Under the pieces are notes generated by a model. The model saw only the letters and a list, made by a program, of their open reading frames with translations. It did no database searches and was not told where the DNA came from. From Microbacterium barkeri (GTDB taxonomy: Bacteria > Actinomycetota > Actinomycetes > Actinomycetales > Microbacteriaceae), in NCBI RefSeq assembly GCF_027921765.1, contig NZ_BSEJ01000017.1:1-64000 (forward strand): a DNA stretch of 64,000 nt, in the 5' to 3' direction. Positions 1-9,025 of the stretch are shown here, piece after piece; positions within the stretch are counted from its first letter, which is position 1; each line of letters opens with the position of its first letter. The translations under genes were made by a program, and so were the position numbers.

Positions 1-37
1 TCCGACGCGCTTCCCGCGCCACCTTGTCGATCGCCAA
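1..37 (-). CDS. Possible 5' end of a gene leaving the window
   Basis: A TTG codon at 37-35 on the minus strand is preceded by a GAAAGGAAG-type ribosome-binding site about 7 nt upstream. It opens a frame reading L/M-A-I-D-K-V-A-R-E-A-R-R to the window edge. Twelve codons are too few to name a family. The call rests on the ribosome-binding site and the open frame only, and the start could be spurious. Confidence 0.3.
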   Translation of the reverse strand, partial: MAIDKVAREARR

Positions 38-104
38 GTGCGTGCTTCCTTTCGTAAGGAGAACCAGCACCCCTTACACACACCATTTGACACGCTCGAC
101 CACC

Positions 105-162
105 AGCGACCCGGCCACCAGGGCCAGCGACCCGGCCACCACGGACCGGCGACCCGGCCACC
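105..162. repeat. Three tandem copies of a GACCCGGCCACC unit
   Basis: GACCCGGCCACC recurs at 108-119, 129-140 and 151-162, a 21-22 bp period or two helical turns. It lies between the terminator of the sulfate operon and the possible gene at the left edge. No coding potential was recognised. It could be a tandem binding site or a simple slippage repeat. Confidence 0.6.
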
Positions 163-181
163 GGGGGCGGGTGGTGGCACG

Positions 182-215
182 GCGAAGGCCCCGAGCCGGA
201 GCCCGGGGCCTTCGC
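182..215 (-). terminator. Terminator hairpin of the sulfate-reduction operon
   Basis: A perfect 12-bp stem (182-193 with 204-215, GCGAAGGCCCCG against its complement) and a 10-nt loop lie 8 nt beyond the ferredoxin stop codon. There is no strong T-tract, as is common in high-GC actinobacteria. Confidence 0.7.
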
Positions 216-222
216 GGATGGC

Positions 223-543
223 CTACTCGCCCTGGGGCGGGAGGGCGGCGATGAGGGGGTGGTCCTTCTCGATCACGCCGACCTTCGACGCACCGCCGGG
301 CGACCCGATGTCGTCGAAGAACTCCACGTTCGCCTTGTAGTAGTCCTGCCACTCGTCGGGCAGGTCGTCCTCGTAGTAGATCGCCTCGACCGGGCACACC
401 GGTTCGCACGCACCGCAGTCGACGCACTCGTCCGGATGGATGTACAGCGACCGCTCGCCCTCGTAGATGCAGTCGACCGGGCACTCATCGATGCACGCGC
501 GGTCCTTGACGTCGACGCAGGGGAGCGCGATGACGTACGTCAC
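223..543 (-). CDS. fdxA: 7Fe ferredoxin (3Fe-4S/4Fe-4S)
   Basis: This is a small acidic cytoplasmic electron carrier of 106 residues. It has a C-x7-C-x3-CP pattern near the N terminus and a [12 protein letters not shown] motif around residues 39-50, the classic layout of actinobacterial 7Fe ferredoxins. The start is a GTG at 543. It overlaps the stop of the upstream ferredoxin reductase by 4 nt (GTGA), which implies translational coupling. As last gene of the operon after sulfite reductase and the reductase, it most likely carries electrons from NADPH via FprA to sulfite reductase. This role is inferred from context. A longer in-frame reading upstream exists but runs antisense to the reductase reading and is not real. 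Confidence 0.93.
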   Translation of the reverse strand: MTYVIALPCVDVKDRACIDECPVDCIYEGERSLYIHPDECVDCGACEPVCPVEAIYYEDDLPDEWQDYYKANVEFFDDIGSPGGASKVGVIEKDHPLIAALPPQGE

Positions 544-1892
544 GAGCGTGCGAGCGCGTCGGCGCGCGAGATCTCGACCTGCTCCTCGCGGGGCACGACC
601 TTGACGCGCTCCCGCTGGTGGCGGTGCGTCTCGCCGAGCGTGCGCTCGTGCGCGTCGAGGGCGAGCCATCCCTGCCACGTGGTGTACTCGACGTCGCGCT
701 CGTCGAGGAGCGCGACGACGTCGTCGGCCGCGGGGGCCGTGAGCGATCCGGCGGCCGCGTCCTCGACGAGGTGCTCGACCGTCTCCATCGCGTCGGACTT
801 CGTGTGGCCGATGAGGCCGACGGGCCCGCGCTTGATCCATCCCGTGGCGTACAGGCCGGGAACGCCGTCGACACGGCCCTCGACGTTCGGGATGACGCCG
901 CGGGCGGCGTCGAACGGCGCGCCCTCGACGCGCGTGCCGTAGTAGCCGACGGCGCGGTACACGGCCTGCAGCGGGTAGTCGACGAACGCGCCCGTGCCGA
1001 CGACCCGGTCGCCCTCGACGCGCGTGCGCTCGAACCGCATGCCCTCGACGCGCTCGTCGCCCAGCACCTCGGCGGGCGCGTGCCAGAAGTGCAGGTGCAG
1101 GCGGCGGGGAGCGCCGGTGAGCTCGCGTCCGCGCCACGAGTTCAGCGTGCGGAGCATGATCTTCATCTGGTTGTTCGGCGCCGCGGCCGGGTCGACGCCC
1201 TCGAAGTCGGCGTCGTCGAGCACGATGTCGACGCCGCGCACCTCGCCGAGCTCGCGCAGCTCGATCGGCGTGAACTTGATGTCGGCGGGTCCGCGACGGC
1301 CGAACACGTGCACATCCGTCACCGCCGAGCCCTCGAGGCCCTCGAGGACGTTGTCGGGCACCTCGGTCGAGCGGAGGTCCTCGGGCAGCTTCGCGAGCAC
1401 GCGGGCGACGTCGAGTGCGACGTTGCCGTTGCCGATGACCGCCACCTGCTGCGCGTCGAGCGGCCAGGTGCGCGGCACATCCGGGTGGCCGTCGAACCAC
1501 GCGACGAAGTCGGCGGCGCCGTACGAGCCCGCCTTGTCGATGCCGGGGATGTCGAGGGCCGCGTCGCGGATGGCTCCGGTCGCGAGGATGACGGCGTGGT
1601 ACCGCTCCTGGAGCTCCTCGATCGACACGTCGCGGCCGACCTCGATGTTGCCGAGGAAGCGGATGCGGCCCGAGTCGAGCATCTCGTGCAGCGAGTTGAC
1701 GATGCCCTTGATGCGCGGATGATCGGGGGCGACTCCGTAGCGGATGAGTCCGTAGGGCGCGGGGAGCGACTCCAGCAGGTCGATCGAGACCGATCCGCCC
1801 GCCTCCTCGACGGCGTTCGCGAGGAGGTTGCCGGCGTAGATCCCGGCAGGGCCCGCGCCGACGATCGCGACGCGCAGGTTGTCGAGGCTCAC
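540..1892 (-). CDS. fprA: Ferredoxin/flavodoxin-NADP+ reductase, adrenodoxin-reductase type
   Basis: A 450-residue FAD enzyme that passes electrons between NADPH and ferredoxin. The N-terminal dinucleotide fold [14 protein letters not shown] (residues 8-21) binds FAD. A second Rossmann motif, [15 protein letters not shown] near residues 145-160, binds NADPH. Length and order match the FprA/adrenodoxin-reductase family (about 450-460 residues). The start ATG overlaps the methyltransferase stop by 4 nt, and its own stop overlaps the ferredoxin start. The gene sits directly before ferredoxin in a sulfite-reductase operon, so its natural job is probably to supply reduced ferredoxin for sulfite reduction. 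Confidence 0.93.
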   Translation of the reverse strand: MSLDNLRVAIVGAGPAGIYAGNLLANAVEEAGGSVSIDLLESLPAPYGLIRYGVAPDHPRIKGIVNSLHEMLDSGRIRFLGNIEVGRDVSIEELQERYHAVILATGAIRDAALDIPGIDKAGSYGAADFVAWFDGHPDVPRTWPLDAQQVAVIGNGNVALDVARVLAKLPEDLRSTEVPDNVLEGLEGSAVTDVHVFGRRGPADIKFTPIELRELGEVRGVDIVLDDADFEGVDPAAAPNNQMKIMLRTLNSWRGRELTGAPRRLHLHFWHAPAEVLGDERVEGMRFERTRVEGDRVVGTGAFVDYPLQAVYRAVGYYGTRVEGAPFDAARGVIPNVEGRVDGVPGLYATGWIKRGPVGLIGHTKSDAMETVEHLVEDAAAGSLTAPAADDVVALLDERDVEYTTWQGWLALDAHERTLGETHRHQRERVKVVPREEQVEISRADALARS

Positions 1893-2683
1893 AGGGCTGC
1901 CTTTCGTTCGGAGTCGCGACGCACGGCGTCGACGAGCTCGGATGGTGCATAGGGGCTGAGGGTGACCACGTCGCCGATGACGACGACGGCCGGATTGCGC
2001 ACCTTCCGCTGAGCGGCCTGGTGCGCGATGGTCTGCAGGGTGCCGAAGGTGACGCGCTGCCGGGGCCCGTATCCATCCTCCACGATCGCGACCGGGCAGT
2101 CGCCGCCGCGGCGGCCGGCTCCCAGCACATGCGCGGAATGGGGGAGGGTGCCCACGCCCATGAGCAGCACGACCGTGTGGTCGCGGCCGCCGCCGACCTC
2201 GTCGATCTGATCGTGCCCGGAGACGACCGTGAAGGAGGTCGCGAGCCCGCGGTGCGTGAGGGGGATGCTCGCGATCGCCGGCACGGCGCTCGCGCTCGTG
2301 ACGCCCGGCACGACCTCGACGTGCAGGCCGGCCTCGCGGCAGCGGAACAGCTCCTCGCCGCCGCGGCCGAACACGAAGGGGTCGCCGCCCTTGAGCCGCA
2401 CGACGTCGCGCCCGGAGAGGGCGATCTCGACGAGGAGCTCCGAGATGGCCTCCTGCGGGATCGGATGGTGGCCCGGCGTCTTCCCGACATCGATGACCTC
2501 CGCACGGAGCTCGATGCCCTCGGCAGCGAGGCCGTCGAGCACGCCGCGCGCGCCCAGGCGGTCGGCGACGATGACGTCGGCGCTCTCGAGCGCGCGGAGG
2601 CCGCGCACGGTGAGGAGGCCGGCGTCGCCCGGACCCGCTCCGACGAGGGTGACGCGCCCCTCGCGGCGCGCGGTCTCAGTCAC
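1889..2683 (-). CDS. cobA: Uroporphyrinogen-III C-methyltransferase (SUMT)
   Basis: It makes precorrin-2 from uroporphyrinogen III with two S-adenosylmethionine. This is the entry step to siroheme, the cofactor of the sulfite reductase at the head of the operon. The protein has 264 residues with the family signatures [15 protein letters not shown] near the start, [17 protein letters not shown] in the middle and [13 protein letters not shown] after it. It is a single-domain SUMT: no dehydrogenase/ferrochelatase (CysG N-terminal) domain is fused. The GTG start at 2683 lies inside the last codons of cysN (8-nt overlap). No sirohydrochlorin ferrochelatase is present in the window, so siroheme completion must be encoded elsewhere. 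Confidence 0.93.
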   Translation of the reverse strand: MTETARREGRVTLVGAGPGDAGLLTVRGLRALESADVIVADRLGARGVLDGLAAEGIELRAEVIDVGKTPGHHPIPQEAISELLVEIALSGRDVVRLKGGDPFVFGRGGEELFRCREAGLHVEVVPGVTSASAVPAIASIPLTHRGLATSFTVVSGHDQIDEVGGGRDHTVVLLMGVGTLPHSAHVLGAGRRGGDCPVAIVEDGYGPRQRVTFGTLQTIAHQAAQRKVRNPAVVVIGDVVTLSPYAPSELVDAVRRDSERKAAL

Positions 2684-3992
2684 GGACGGTGCCGGCGGCG
2701 ATCGTGTGGCCGTCGGCGGGCCGGATGACGAGGAACGAGCCCGAGTGGCGGGACACGCTGTACGGCTCGAGGGGGAGCGCCTCGGCGAGGCGGATCCGCG
2801 CGCGGCCGATCTCGTTCGCGCCGAGCTGGTCGGCCGGCACGTGCGCGAGGGAGTCGAGGTCGCGGCGCTCGACGATCTCGTCGACGATCGCCTGCACGGT
2901 CTTCGTGCCGTGCTTGACGAGCACGCGGGCACCCTGCGTGAGGGGGCGCTCGTCGAGGAGGAACAGCTGCGCGTCGATCTCGCGCGAGAGCTGCGGCGGG
3001 GCATCCTCCGCCACGATCACGCTGCCGCGCGCGGCGTCGACGTCGTCGGCGAGGCGCACGGCGACCGACTGCGGTGCGGCCGCCTCGTCGACCTCGACGC
3101 CCGCGATCTCGACCGCGGTCACCGTGGTCGAGATGCCCGCGGGCAGGACGCGCACGCGGTCTCCCGCGCGCACGGTTCCCGACGCGATGCGGCCGGCCGA
3201 CGCGCGGTAGTCGCGAAGGCGCTCGACGGCGTCGGGGTCGGTCGCGGCGATCTCGGGCGAGACGCCGCCCTGCGGGCGCAGGACGATCTGCACGGGAAGC
3301 CGGAACGGCTCGAGCTCGCGCTCCTCGGCGTCGGCGGCCGGCAGCTGCTCGAGGAGCTCGAGGAGCGACGGGCCCGTGTACCAGGGCGTGCGCGCCGAGC
3401 GCTCGACAATGTTGTCGCCCTCGAGGGCGGAGACGGGGAGCACGTGCACATCGGCGACGCCGAGCTCGTCGGTGACCTCGCGCACCTGGCGCTCGACGGG
3501 TGCGAAGGCGTCCTCAGCGAAGCCGAGGAGGTCGATCTTGTTGACGGCCACGATGACGTGCGGGACGCGCAGGAGGGCCGTCACGGCGAGGTGCCGGCGG
3601 GTCTGCTCGAGCACGCCCTTGCGACCGTCGATGAGCACGACGACGGCGTCGGCCGTCGTGGCGCCCGTGACCATGTTGCGCGTGTACTGCACGTGGCCGG
3701 GGCAGTCGGCGAGGATGAAGCTGCGCTCGGCGGTCGCGAAGTAGCGGTAGGCGACGTCGATTGTGATGCCCTGCTCGCGCTCGGCGCGCAGGCCGTCGGT
3801 GAGCAGCGCGAAGTCGATGCCGTCTGCGCCCGCGAAGCCGCGCTCGCGCGAGGTGCGCGCGACCTGCTCGAGCTGGTCCGCGAGGATGGCCTTGGAGTCG
3901 TGGAGCAGCCGGCCCACGAGCGTGGACTTGCCGTCGTCGACCGACCCGGCGGTCGCGAATCGGAAGAGGGTGGAGGGGGCGAGCGTGCTCAT
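2676..3992 (-). CDS. cysN: Sulfate adenylyltransferase subunit 1 (GTPase)
   Basis: The GTPase subunit of ATP sulfurylase, which couples GTP hydrolysis to making adenosine 5'-phosphosulfate (APS) from sulfate and ATP. It has 438 residues, with P-loop GSVDDGKST near residue 17, the DCPGH switch motif, and the NKID guanine-specificity motif, followed by two EF-Tu-like beta-barrel domains. There is no C-terminal APS kinase (CysC) domain, which agrees with direct APS reduction by the neighbouring CysH. Start and cysD stop overlap as TGATG. Confidence 0.95.
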   Translation of the reverse strand: MSTLAPSTLFRFATAGSVDDGKSTLVGRLLHDSKAILADQLEQVARTSRERGFAGADGIDFALLTDGLRAEREQGITIDVAYRYFATAERSFILADCPGHVQYTRNMVTGATTADAVVVLIDGRKGVLEQTRRHLAVTALLRVPHVIVAVNKIDLLGFAEDAFAPVERQVREVTDELGVADVHVLPVSALEGDNIVERSARTPWYTGPSLLELLEQLPAADAEERELEPFRLPVQIVLRPQGGVSPEIAATDPDAVERLRDYRASAGRIASGTVRAGDRVRVLPAGISTTVTAVEIAGVEVDEAAAPQSVAVRLADDVDAARGSVIVAEDAPPQLSREIDAQLFLLDERPLTQGARVLVKHGTKTVQAIVDEIVERRDLDSLAHVPADQLGANEIGRARIRLAEALPLEPYSVSRHSGSFLVIRPADGHTIAAGTVRD

Positions 3993-4924
3993 CAGAAGTA
4001 GCCGTCCTTCTTGCGGTCTTCCATCGCCGCTTCGCTGATCCGGTCGTCGGCGCGGGTCGCGCCGCGCTCGGTGAGGGTCGACACCGCCACCTCGGCGACG
4101 ATGTCCGAGATGCCCGAGGCGGCCGACTCGACGGCGCCCGTGCAGCTCATGTCGCCGACCGTGCGGTAGCGCACCGTGCGGGTCTCGACCGTCTCGTCGG
4201 CGCGGGGCTCGGAGAACGGGCCCACGGCCATCCACATGCCGTCGCGACGGTAGACCTCGCGCTCGTGCGCGAAGTAGAGGGGCGGCAGGGCGATGCCCTC
4301 GCGCTCGATGTAGCGCCAGATGTCGAGCTCGGTCCAGTTCGAGATCGGGAAGACGCGCACGTGCTGGCCGGGCGTGTGGCGGCCGTTGTAGAGGCTCCAG
4401 AGCTCGGGGCGCTGGTTGCGCGGGTCCCACTGGCCGAACTCGTCGCGGAGGGAGAAGATGCGCTCCTTGGCGCGCGCCTTGTCCTCGTCGCGGCGCGCGC
4501 CGCCGAAGACCGCGTCGTGCTTGCCGGCCGCGATGGCGTCGAGCAGCGGCTGCGTCTGCAGCGGATTGCGGGTGCCGTCGGCGCGCTCGAGGAGGCGCCC
4601 GTCGTCGATGTAGTCCTGCACGCTCGCGACCTCGAGCGTGAGGCCGAGGCGCTCGACGGTCTCGTCGCGGAAGCGGATGACCTCGGGGAAGTTGTGCCCC
4701 GTGTCGACGTGCAGCACGGGGAACGGCACGCGCCCGGGCAGGAACGCCTTGGCGGCGAGGTGCAGCACGACGACGGAGTCCTTGCCGCCCGAGAAGAGCA
4801 GCACGGGGCGCTCGAACTCGGCGACGACCTCGCGGATGACGTGGATGGCCTCCGCTTCGAGCAGGTCGAGCGTGCTCAGGCGCGTGGCCGGCGCGGCGGC
4901 GGTCGCGGTCAGGGTGTCGCTCAT
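3992..4924 (-). CDS. cysD: Sulfate adenylyltransferase subunit 2
   Basis: The catalytic subunit of ATP sulfurylase, a PP-loop ATPase of 310 residues. The PP motif LFSGGKDSVVVLHLA is near residues 43-57, with the conserved VDTGHNFPEV and GARRDEDKARAKER segments behind it. It acts in the cytoplasm with CysN to activate sulfate. The ATG start at 4924 overlaps the cysH stop by 4 nt (ATGA). The family length is about 300-310 residues, so the gene is complete. Confidence 0.95.
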   Translation of the reverse strand: MSDTLTATAAAPATRLSTLDLLEAEAIHVIREVVAEFERPVLLFSGGKDSVVVLHLAAKAFLPGRVPFPVLHVDTGHNFPEVIRFRDETVERLGLTLEVASVQDYIDDGRLLERADGTRNPLQTQPLLDAIAAGKHDAVFGGARRDEDKARAKERIFSLRDEFGQWDPRNQRPELWSLYNGRHTPGQHVRVFPISNWTELDIWRYIEREGIALPPLYFAHEREVYRRDGMWMAVGPFSEPRADETVETRTVRYRTVGDMSCTGAVESAASGISDIVAEVAVSTLTERGATRADDRISEAAMEDRKKDGYF

Positions 4925-5664
4925 GTGTGGAGTCCGCATTCGGTCTTGTCGAGTCCGGCCCAGCGGCCGGAGCGGGGGTCTTCGCCCGGGGCGACGGGCT
5001 TCGTGCAGGGGCGGCATCCGATCGAGGGATAGCCGAAGTTGAGCAGGAGGTTCATCGGCACCTGGTGGAGCGAGGCGTAGGCCTGCAGGTCGTCCCACGT
5101 CCACGCGGCGACCGGGTTCACCTTGACGAGGCCGTTCTTCGCGTCCCACGTGACGAGCGGCGTGTTGACGCGCGTGGGCGCCTCCTCGCGGCGCACGCCC
5201 GTGAACCACACCTCGTAGCCCTGCAGGGCGTCGTGGAGCGGGGCGACCTTGCGCAGCGCGCAGCACTGGGCGGGGTCGCGGGCGAAGAGGTCCTTGCCGT
5301 GCGCGGCGTCCTGCTCGGCGACGGTCTGCTCGGGGAGCACGTCGACGATCCGGACGTCGAGGCGGCGCTCGACCTCGTCGCGCGTCGCGACGGTCTCGAC
5401 GAAGTGGTAGCCCGTGTCGAGGAAGAGCACGTCGACACCGGGCAGCTGCTCGGCGACGAGGTGCGGAAGGGCGGCGTCGGCCATCGAGCACGCGACGGCG
5501 ACGGCGCCGAGGCCGAAGTTGCGCGCGACCCAGTCGACGACCTGCGCGGGCGTGGCCTCGTGGTCGGTGAGGCTGCCGAGTTCGGCGGCGCCGGCCTCGG
5601 CGAGCGCCTCGAGCTCGGCGGCGGAGCGGCGCGTCTGCAGACGCGGCGCGAGGCTGACGGTCAT
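4921..5664 (-). CDS. cysH: Phosphoadenylyl/adenylyl-sulfate reductase
   Basis: It reduces activated sulfate to sulfite. The protein has 247 residues, with the PP-loop-like VACSMADAALPHLV segment, the LFLDTGYHF motif, a paired cysteine CCALRK, a second pair GCRPCTKP, and the redox-active ECGLHT C terminus. The CC...CxxC cysteines ligate a 4Fe-4S cluster in the APS-reducing branch of the family. Together with the absence of an APS kinase gene, this favours APS as substrate. It sits between sir and cysD with 4-nt overlaps on both sides. Confidence 0.95.
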   Translation of the reverse strand: MTVSLAPRLQTRRSAAELEALAEAGAAELGSLTDHEATPAQVVDWVARNFGLGAVAVACSMADAALPHLVAEQLPGVDVLFLDTGYHFVETVATRDEVERRLDVRIVDVLPEQTVAEQDAAHGKDLFARDPAQCCALRKVAPLHDALQGYEVWFTGVRREEAPTRVNTPLVTWDAKNGLVKVNPVAAWTWDDLQAYASLHQVPMNLLLNFGYPSIGCRPCTKPVAPGEDPRSGRWAGLDKTECGLHT

Positions 5665-7394
5665 CGCAGGACCTCCTCATCGACGCGGTGTGCCCACTGC
5701 GCGAAGCTCTCGTCGCCCTCGCGGCTCTCCGCATAGCGGGTGGCGAGGCGCTCGACGTAGTCGGCGATGCCGGTGGCCTCGACCTTGAGCCCGCGCACGG
5801 TGCGGCCGAGGCCGGCCTCCTCGCGGTCGTGCGCGGTGAGCCCGCCGCCGAGGTGCACCTGGTAGCCCGGGACCTTGTTGCCGTCGTCATCCGTGATGAT
5901 CTGGCCCTTGAGCCCGATGTCGGCGGTCTGGATGCGCGCGCACGAGTTGGGGCAGCCGTTGATGTGCAGGCTGAGCGGCGCGGGGAGGTCGACCCCCGCG
6001 AGCCGCTTCTCGAGCTCGAGGACGGCGATCCGCGCGTTCTCCTTCGTCTCGACGATCGCGAGCTTGCAGAACTCGATGCCCGTGCACGCGATCGTGCCGC
6101 GGCGGATGAGGCTCGGTCGCGCGCTGAGGCCGAGCTCGTCGAGCCCGGCGATGAGCGACTCGACGCGGTCCTCGGCGATGTCGAGGAAGACGAGCTTCTG
6201 GTGCGGGGTCGTGCGCAGCCGTGTCGAGCCGTGCGCCTCGAGCAGGTCGGCGAGAGCCGCGAGCTGCGTGCCGGACGAGCGCCCGACGATGGGCGTCGCG
6301 CCCACGTAGAAGAGGCCGTCCTTCTGGCGGTGCACGCCGATGTGGTCGCCGGGGGTCGGCGGCTTCGGAGCGGCGGGGCCGTCGGCGAGGCGGTAGCCGA
6401 GGTACTCGGTCTCGAGGACCTCGCGGAACTTCTCCACGCCCCAGTCGGCGAGGAGGAACTTCAGGCGCGCCTTGTTGCGGAGGCGACGGTAGCCGTAGTC
6501 GCGGAAGATGCGCGCGACGCCGTACCAGACCTCGGCGACCTGGTCGGGGGAGGCCCATGCGCCGAGGCGCTCACCGAGGCGAGGCACGGTCGACAGCGCG
6601 CCGCCGACCCACACGTCGTAGCCGACGCCGTGCTCGGGGTGCTCGACGGCGACGAACGCGACGTCGTTGATCTCGTGGACGACGTCCTGGCTCGGATGGC
6701 CGGTGAGTGCGGTCTTGAACTTGCGCGGGAGGTTGGCGAGCTCGGGGTCGCCGATGAACCGGCGCGTGATCTCGTCGATCTGCGGGGTCGGGTCGATGAG
6801 CTCGTCGGCCGCGATGCCCGCGACGGGCGAGCCGAGGACGACGCGGGGGACGTCGCCGCACGCCTCGGTGGTCGACAGGCCGACGCTCTCGAGGCGGCGC
6901 CAGATCTCCGGCATGTCCTCGACCTGCACCCAGTGCAGCTGGATGTTCTGGCGGTCGGTGAGGTCGGCCGTGCCGCGCGCGAAGTCGTTCGAGATGCCCG
7001 CGATCACGCGCAGCTGCTCGGTCGTGAGCTGGCCGCCGTCGATGCGGACCCGCAGCATGAAGTACTCGTCCTCGAGCTCGTGCGGCTCGAGGGTCGCGGT
7101 CTTGCCGCCGTCGATCCCGGGCTTGCGCTGGGTGTAGAGGCCCCACCAGCGGAAGCGGCCGTGCAGGTCGGTCGGGTCGATCGAGGAGAAGCCGCCCTGC
7201 GCGTAGACGGTCTCGATGCGCTCGCGCACGTTGAGGCCGTTGTCCTCCTGCTTGAACTGCTCGTTGGCGTTCAGCGGCTCGGTGCCGTCGATCTTCCACT
7301 GCCCGTTCGGCTTGCTCGACGGGCGAGGCGGACGGATGCGCGCCCCGCGCGCCGCCGCCGGTGCGGCCTGCGTGCCGGTCTCGCTCAAGGTCAT
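5661..7394 (-). CDS. sir: Ferredoxin-dependent sulfite (nitrite) reductase
   Basis: A 577-residue siroheme/4Fe-4S enzyme that reduces sulfite to sulfide by six electrons. The cluster ligands appear as CTGIEFC and NGCPNSCAR near residues 435-480, and the two duplicated ferrodoxin-like halves are visible. Nitrite reductases of the NirA type share the fold. Co-transcription with cysHDN decides for sulfite. It is first in the operon, with ribosome-binding site CGGGAG about 7 nt before ATG. A candidate -10 (TAAGCT) and a 22-bp-spaced direct repeat lie upstream. Every later gene of the operon overlaps its neighbour by 1-8 nt. Confidence 0.94.
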   Translation of the reverse strand: MTLSETGTQAAPAAARGARIRPPRPSSKPNGQWKIDGTEPLNANEQFKQEDNGLNVRERIETVYAQGGFSSIDPTDLHGRFRWWGLYTQRKPGIDGGKTATLEPHELEDEYFMLRVRIDGGQLTTEQLRVIAGISNDFARGTADLTDRQNIQLHWVQVEDMPEIWRRLESVGLSTTEACGDVPRVVLGSPVAGIAADELIDPTPQIDEITRRFIGDPELANLPRKFKTALTGHPSQDVVHEINDVAFVAVEHPEHGVGYDVWVGGALSTVPRLGERLGAWASPDQVAEVWYGVARIFRDYGYRRLRNKARLKFLLADWGVEKFREVLETEYLGYRLADGPAAPKPPTPGDHIGVHRQKDGLFYVGATPIVGRSSGTQLAALADLLEAHGSTRLRTTPHQKLVFLDIAEDRVESLIAGLDELGLSARPSLIRRGTIACTGIEFCKLAIVETKENARIAVLELEKRLAGVDLPAPLSLHINGCPNSCARIQTADIGLKGQIITDDDGNKVPGYQVHLGGGLTAHDREEAGLGRTVRGLKVEATGIADYVERLATRYAESREGDESFAQWAHRVDEEVLR

Positions 7395-7424
7395 GCTCGT
7401 CTCCCGCTCGCTCGATGTGGGTCG

Positions 7425-7430
7425 AGCTTA
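7425..7430 (-). promoter_or_regulatory. Candidate -10 of the sulfate-reduction operon
   Basis: TAAGCT on the minus strand, 31 nt upstream of the sir ATG. No clear -35 is visible at the proper distance, which suits an activator-dependent promoter given the direct repeats further upstream. Confidence 0.45.
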
Positions 7431-7463
7431 GGGAGCGGAGGGTGAGGGGCTCGCGCGCATGCG

Positions 7464-7500
7464 CAACAGACCGTCACACGCGGCGAAACAGAGCGTCACA
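7464..7500. promoter_or_regulatory. 22-bp-spaced direct repeat upstream of sir
   Basis: The 15-mers at 7464-7478 and 7486-7500 differ at two positions (consensus MAACAGASCGTCACA). They are spaced exactly 22 bp, so both lie on the same DNA face. They sit about 34-75 bp upstream of the candidate sir -10, in the divergent region shared with the sensor kinase at 7627. Likely the binding site of an activator dimer controlling the operon. Confidence 0.55.
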
Positions 7501-7613
7501 TGACGCAACGCGGGTCGTCCTCGGGGCCGCAGCGCGGCCATCCGATCAGCCGTGCGACTCGCGACGGATGGCGGATACGCCGCACGGCGGATGCCGCGCC
7601 GCGCGCCGGCCCG

Positions 7614-7619
7614 TACCGT
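7614..7619 (+). promoter_or_regulatory. -10 of a leaderless sensor-kinase mRNA
   Basis: TACCGT ends 7 nt before the ATG at 7627, so transcription should begin at or next to the start codon. Confidence 0.5.
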
Positions 7620-7626
7620 GGAGGGG

Positions 7627-8901
7627 ATGGACGGCGCCGGAACGAGCACGAGCACGCCCCTGCGCACACGGTGGCGGGGGCTCTTCCGACGCGTGTCGGC
7701 GGCGCAGTGGATCCTCGACGGCTTCACGGGCGCGTTCTTCCTCCTCTTCGCGGCCGTGCTGCTGCCGACCTACGACGACGGCTTCTCGTGGATCGGGGGC
7801 GCCGCGACGCTCGCGCTCATGACGACCGCGCTCATGCTGAGCCGCTGCGCACCGGCGCTGTCGCTCGCGGTCGCGTGGATCGGCGCGTTCGTGCAGATGG
7901 GCACGGGGCAGCAGCCGATGGCGGCGAACGTCGCGATCTTCGTCGTGCTCTTCGCGGTCGCCGCCTACGGCTCGCGCGTCGTCTTCTGGGTGGGCTTCGC
8001 CTCGGCGTGCGCGGGGGCGCTCTGCGTCGCGCTGTACCTGTTCGTCTTCGGCCCCGCGATCGCGGGCATCGGCTACGTCGGATACGTCGGGGGAGCGAGC
8101 TCGCCGCTGCAGGCGGTGCTGTCGCTCATGCTCGTGTTCGGCGCGGCGCTCTTCAGCCTGCTTCTGGCCTGGACGCTCGGCGCCCTCTTCCGCGTCGTCA
8201 TCCGAAACCGCGAGACACGGCGCGCGCAGCTGCTCGCCGAGGAGCGAGCCACGGCGGAGGAGGAGCGCGGGCGCATCGCGCGCGACATGCACGACGTCGT
8301 CGCGCACTCGCTGGCGGTGGTCATCGCGCAGGCCGATGGCGCCCGGTACGCGGCCGCCGCGGACCCCGAGGCCGCGACCCAGGCGCTCGCGACGATCAGT
8401 CAGACCGCGCGCTCCGCGCTGTCGGATGTGCGGATGCTCCTGACCCAGCTGCGGCATCGGCAGGCCGAGGGGCCGCAGCCGACGATCGCCGACCTCGAGC
8501 AGCTCTACGCGCACGTGCGCGCCGCGGGCGTCGACCTCCGGGTGACGGTCGACCCCGCTCCGCCCGGCGAGCCGCCCGCGTCCGTGCAGCTCGCGGTCTA
8601 CCGCATCCTGCAGGAGGCGACGACGAACGCGATGCGGCACGGCGACGGCGGGCCCGTGCACGTCCATCTCGCGTGGCTGCCGGGAAGCGTCGCGCTGTCG
8701 GTGCGCAACCGGAGGGTCTCGTCGGACACGCGTCCGGTGCCGGTCACGACGGCGCGGACGAAGGTGCTCCACGCTCCGCCCGTGCAGTCGGCGGGCCACG
8801 GGCTCATCGGCATGCGCGAGCGCGCCGAGCTCGTCGGCGGCCGGTTCGATGCCGGCCCGCAGAGCGCCGACTGGGTCGTGCAGGCGACGCTCCCCGTATG
8901 A
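7627..8901 (+). CDS. NarL-type sensor histidine kinase
   Basis: A 424-residue inner-membrane kinase. The N-terminal half has about five hydrophobic membrane segments (residues 30-190). A HisKA_3 dimerisation domain follows with the phosphorylated histidine in [12 protein letters not shown] (near residue 222), then a HATPase domain with [11 protein letters not shown] and a [16 protein letters not shown] glycine box. The ATG at 7627 is preferred because TACCGT lies 7 nt upstream. An in-frame ATG 75 nt earlier has no ribosome-binding site. Its partner is the LuxR-type regulator at 9026. The signal is unknown. Confidence 0.88.
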   Translation: MDGAGTSTSTPLRTRWRGLFRRVSAAQWILDGFTGAFFLLFAAVLLPTYDDGFSWIGGAATLALMTTALMLSRCAPALSLAVAWIGAFVQMGTGQQPMAANVAIFVVLFAVAAYGSRVVFWVGFASACAGALCVALYLFVFGPAIAGIGYVGYVGGASSPLQAVLSLMLVFGAALFSLLLAWTLGALFRVVIRNRETRRAQLLAEERATAEEERGRIARDMHDVVAHSLAVVIAQADGARYAAAADPEAATQALATISQTARSALSDVRMLLTQLRHRQAEGPQPTIADLEQLYAHVRAAGVDLRVTVDPAPPGEPPASVQLAVYRILQEATTNAMRHGDGGPVHVHLAWLPGSVALSVRNRRVSSDTRPVPVTTARTKVLHAPPVQSAGHGLIGMRERAELVGGRFDAGPQSADWVVQATLPV

Positions 8902-8932
8902 CCCGCCGGGCCCGGCGCGCCCCGATCCTGCA

Positions 8933-8984
8933 TGTCTCGTTTCGTGCGGGTATGGCGCCGGGAAAGCCGGGGAAAGTGAGACAC
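8933..8984. repeat. Family A palindrome, solitary copy
   Basis: TGTCTCG at the left and GTGAGACAC at the right frame a TGCGGGTAT core, 52 bp in all. Ends and core match the six-copy array at 31088-31528. It lies between the kinase and its response regulator and could form a hairpin in their shared transcript. Confidence 0.7.
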
Positions 8985-9025
8985 GTGCGGGTGCGTGAAA
9001 GAGTGGAGCGAGGAAGGGGAGACGG

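Noticed and set aside
7461..7500. GlnR box in the sir promoter
   Set aside because: GAAAC and GTCAC half sites exist but are spaced 5 and 7 nt instead of the required 6; kept only as an unassigned direct repeat.
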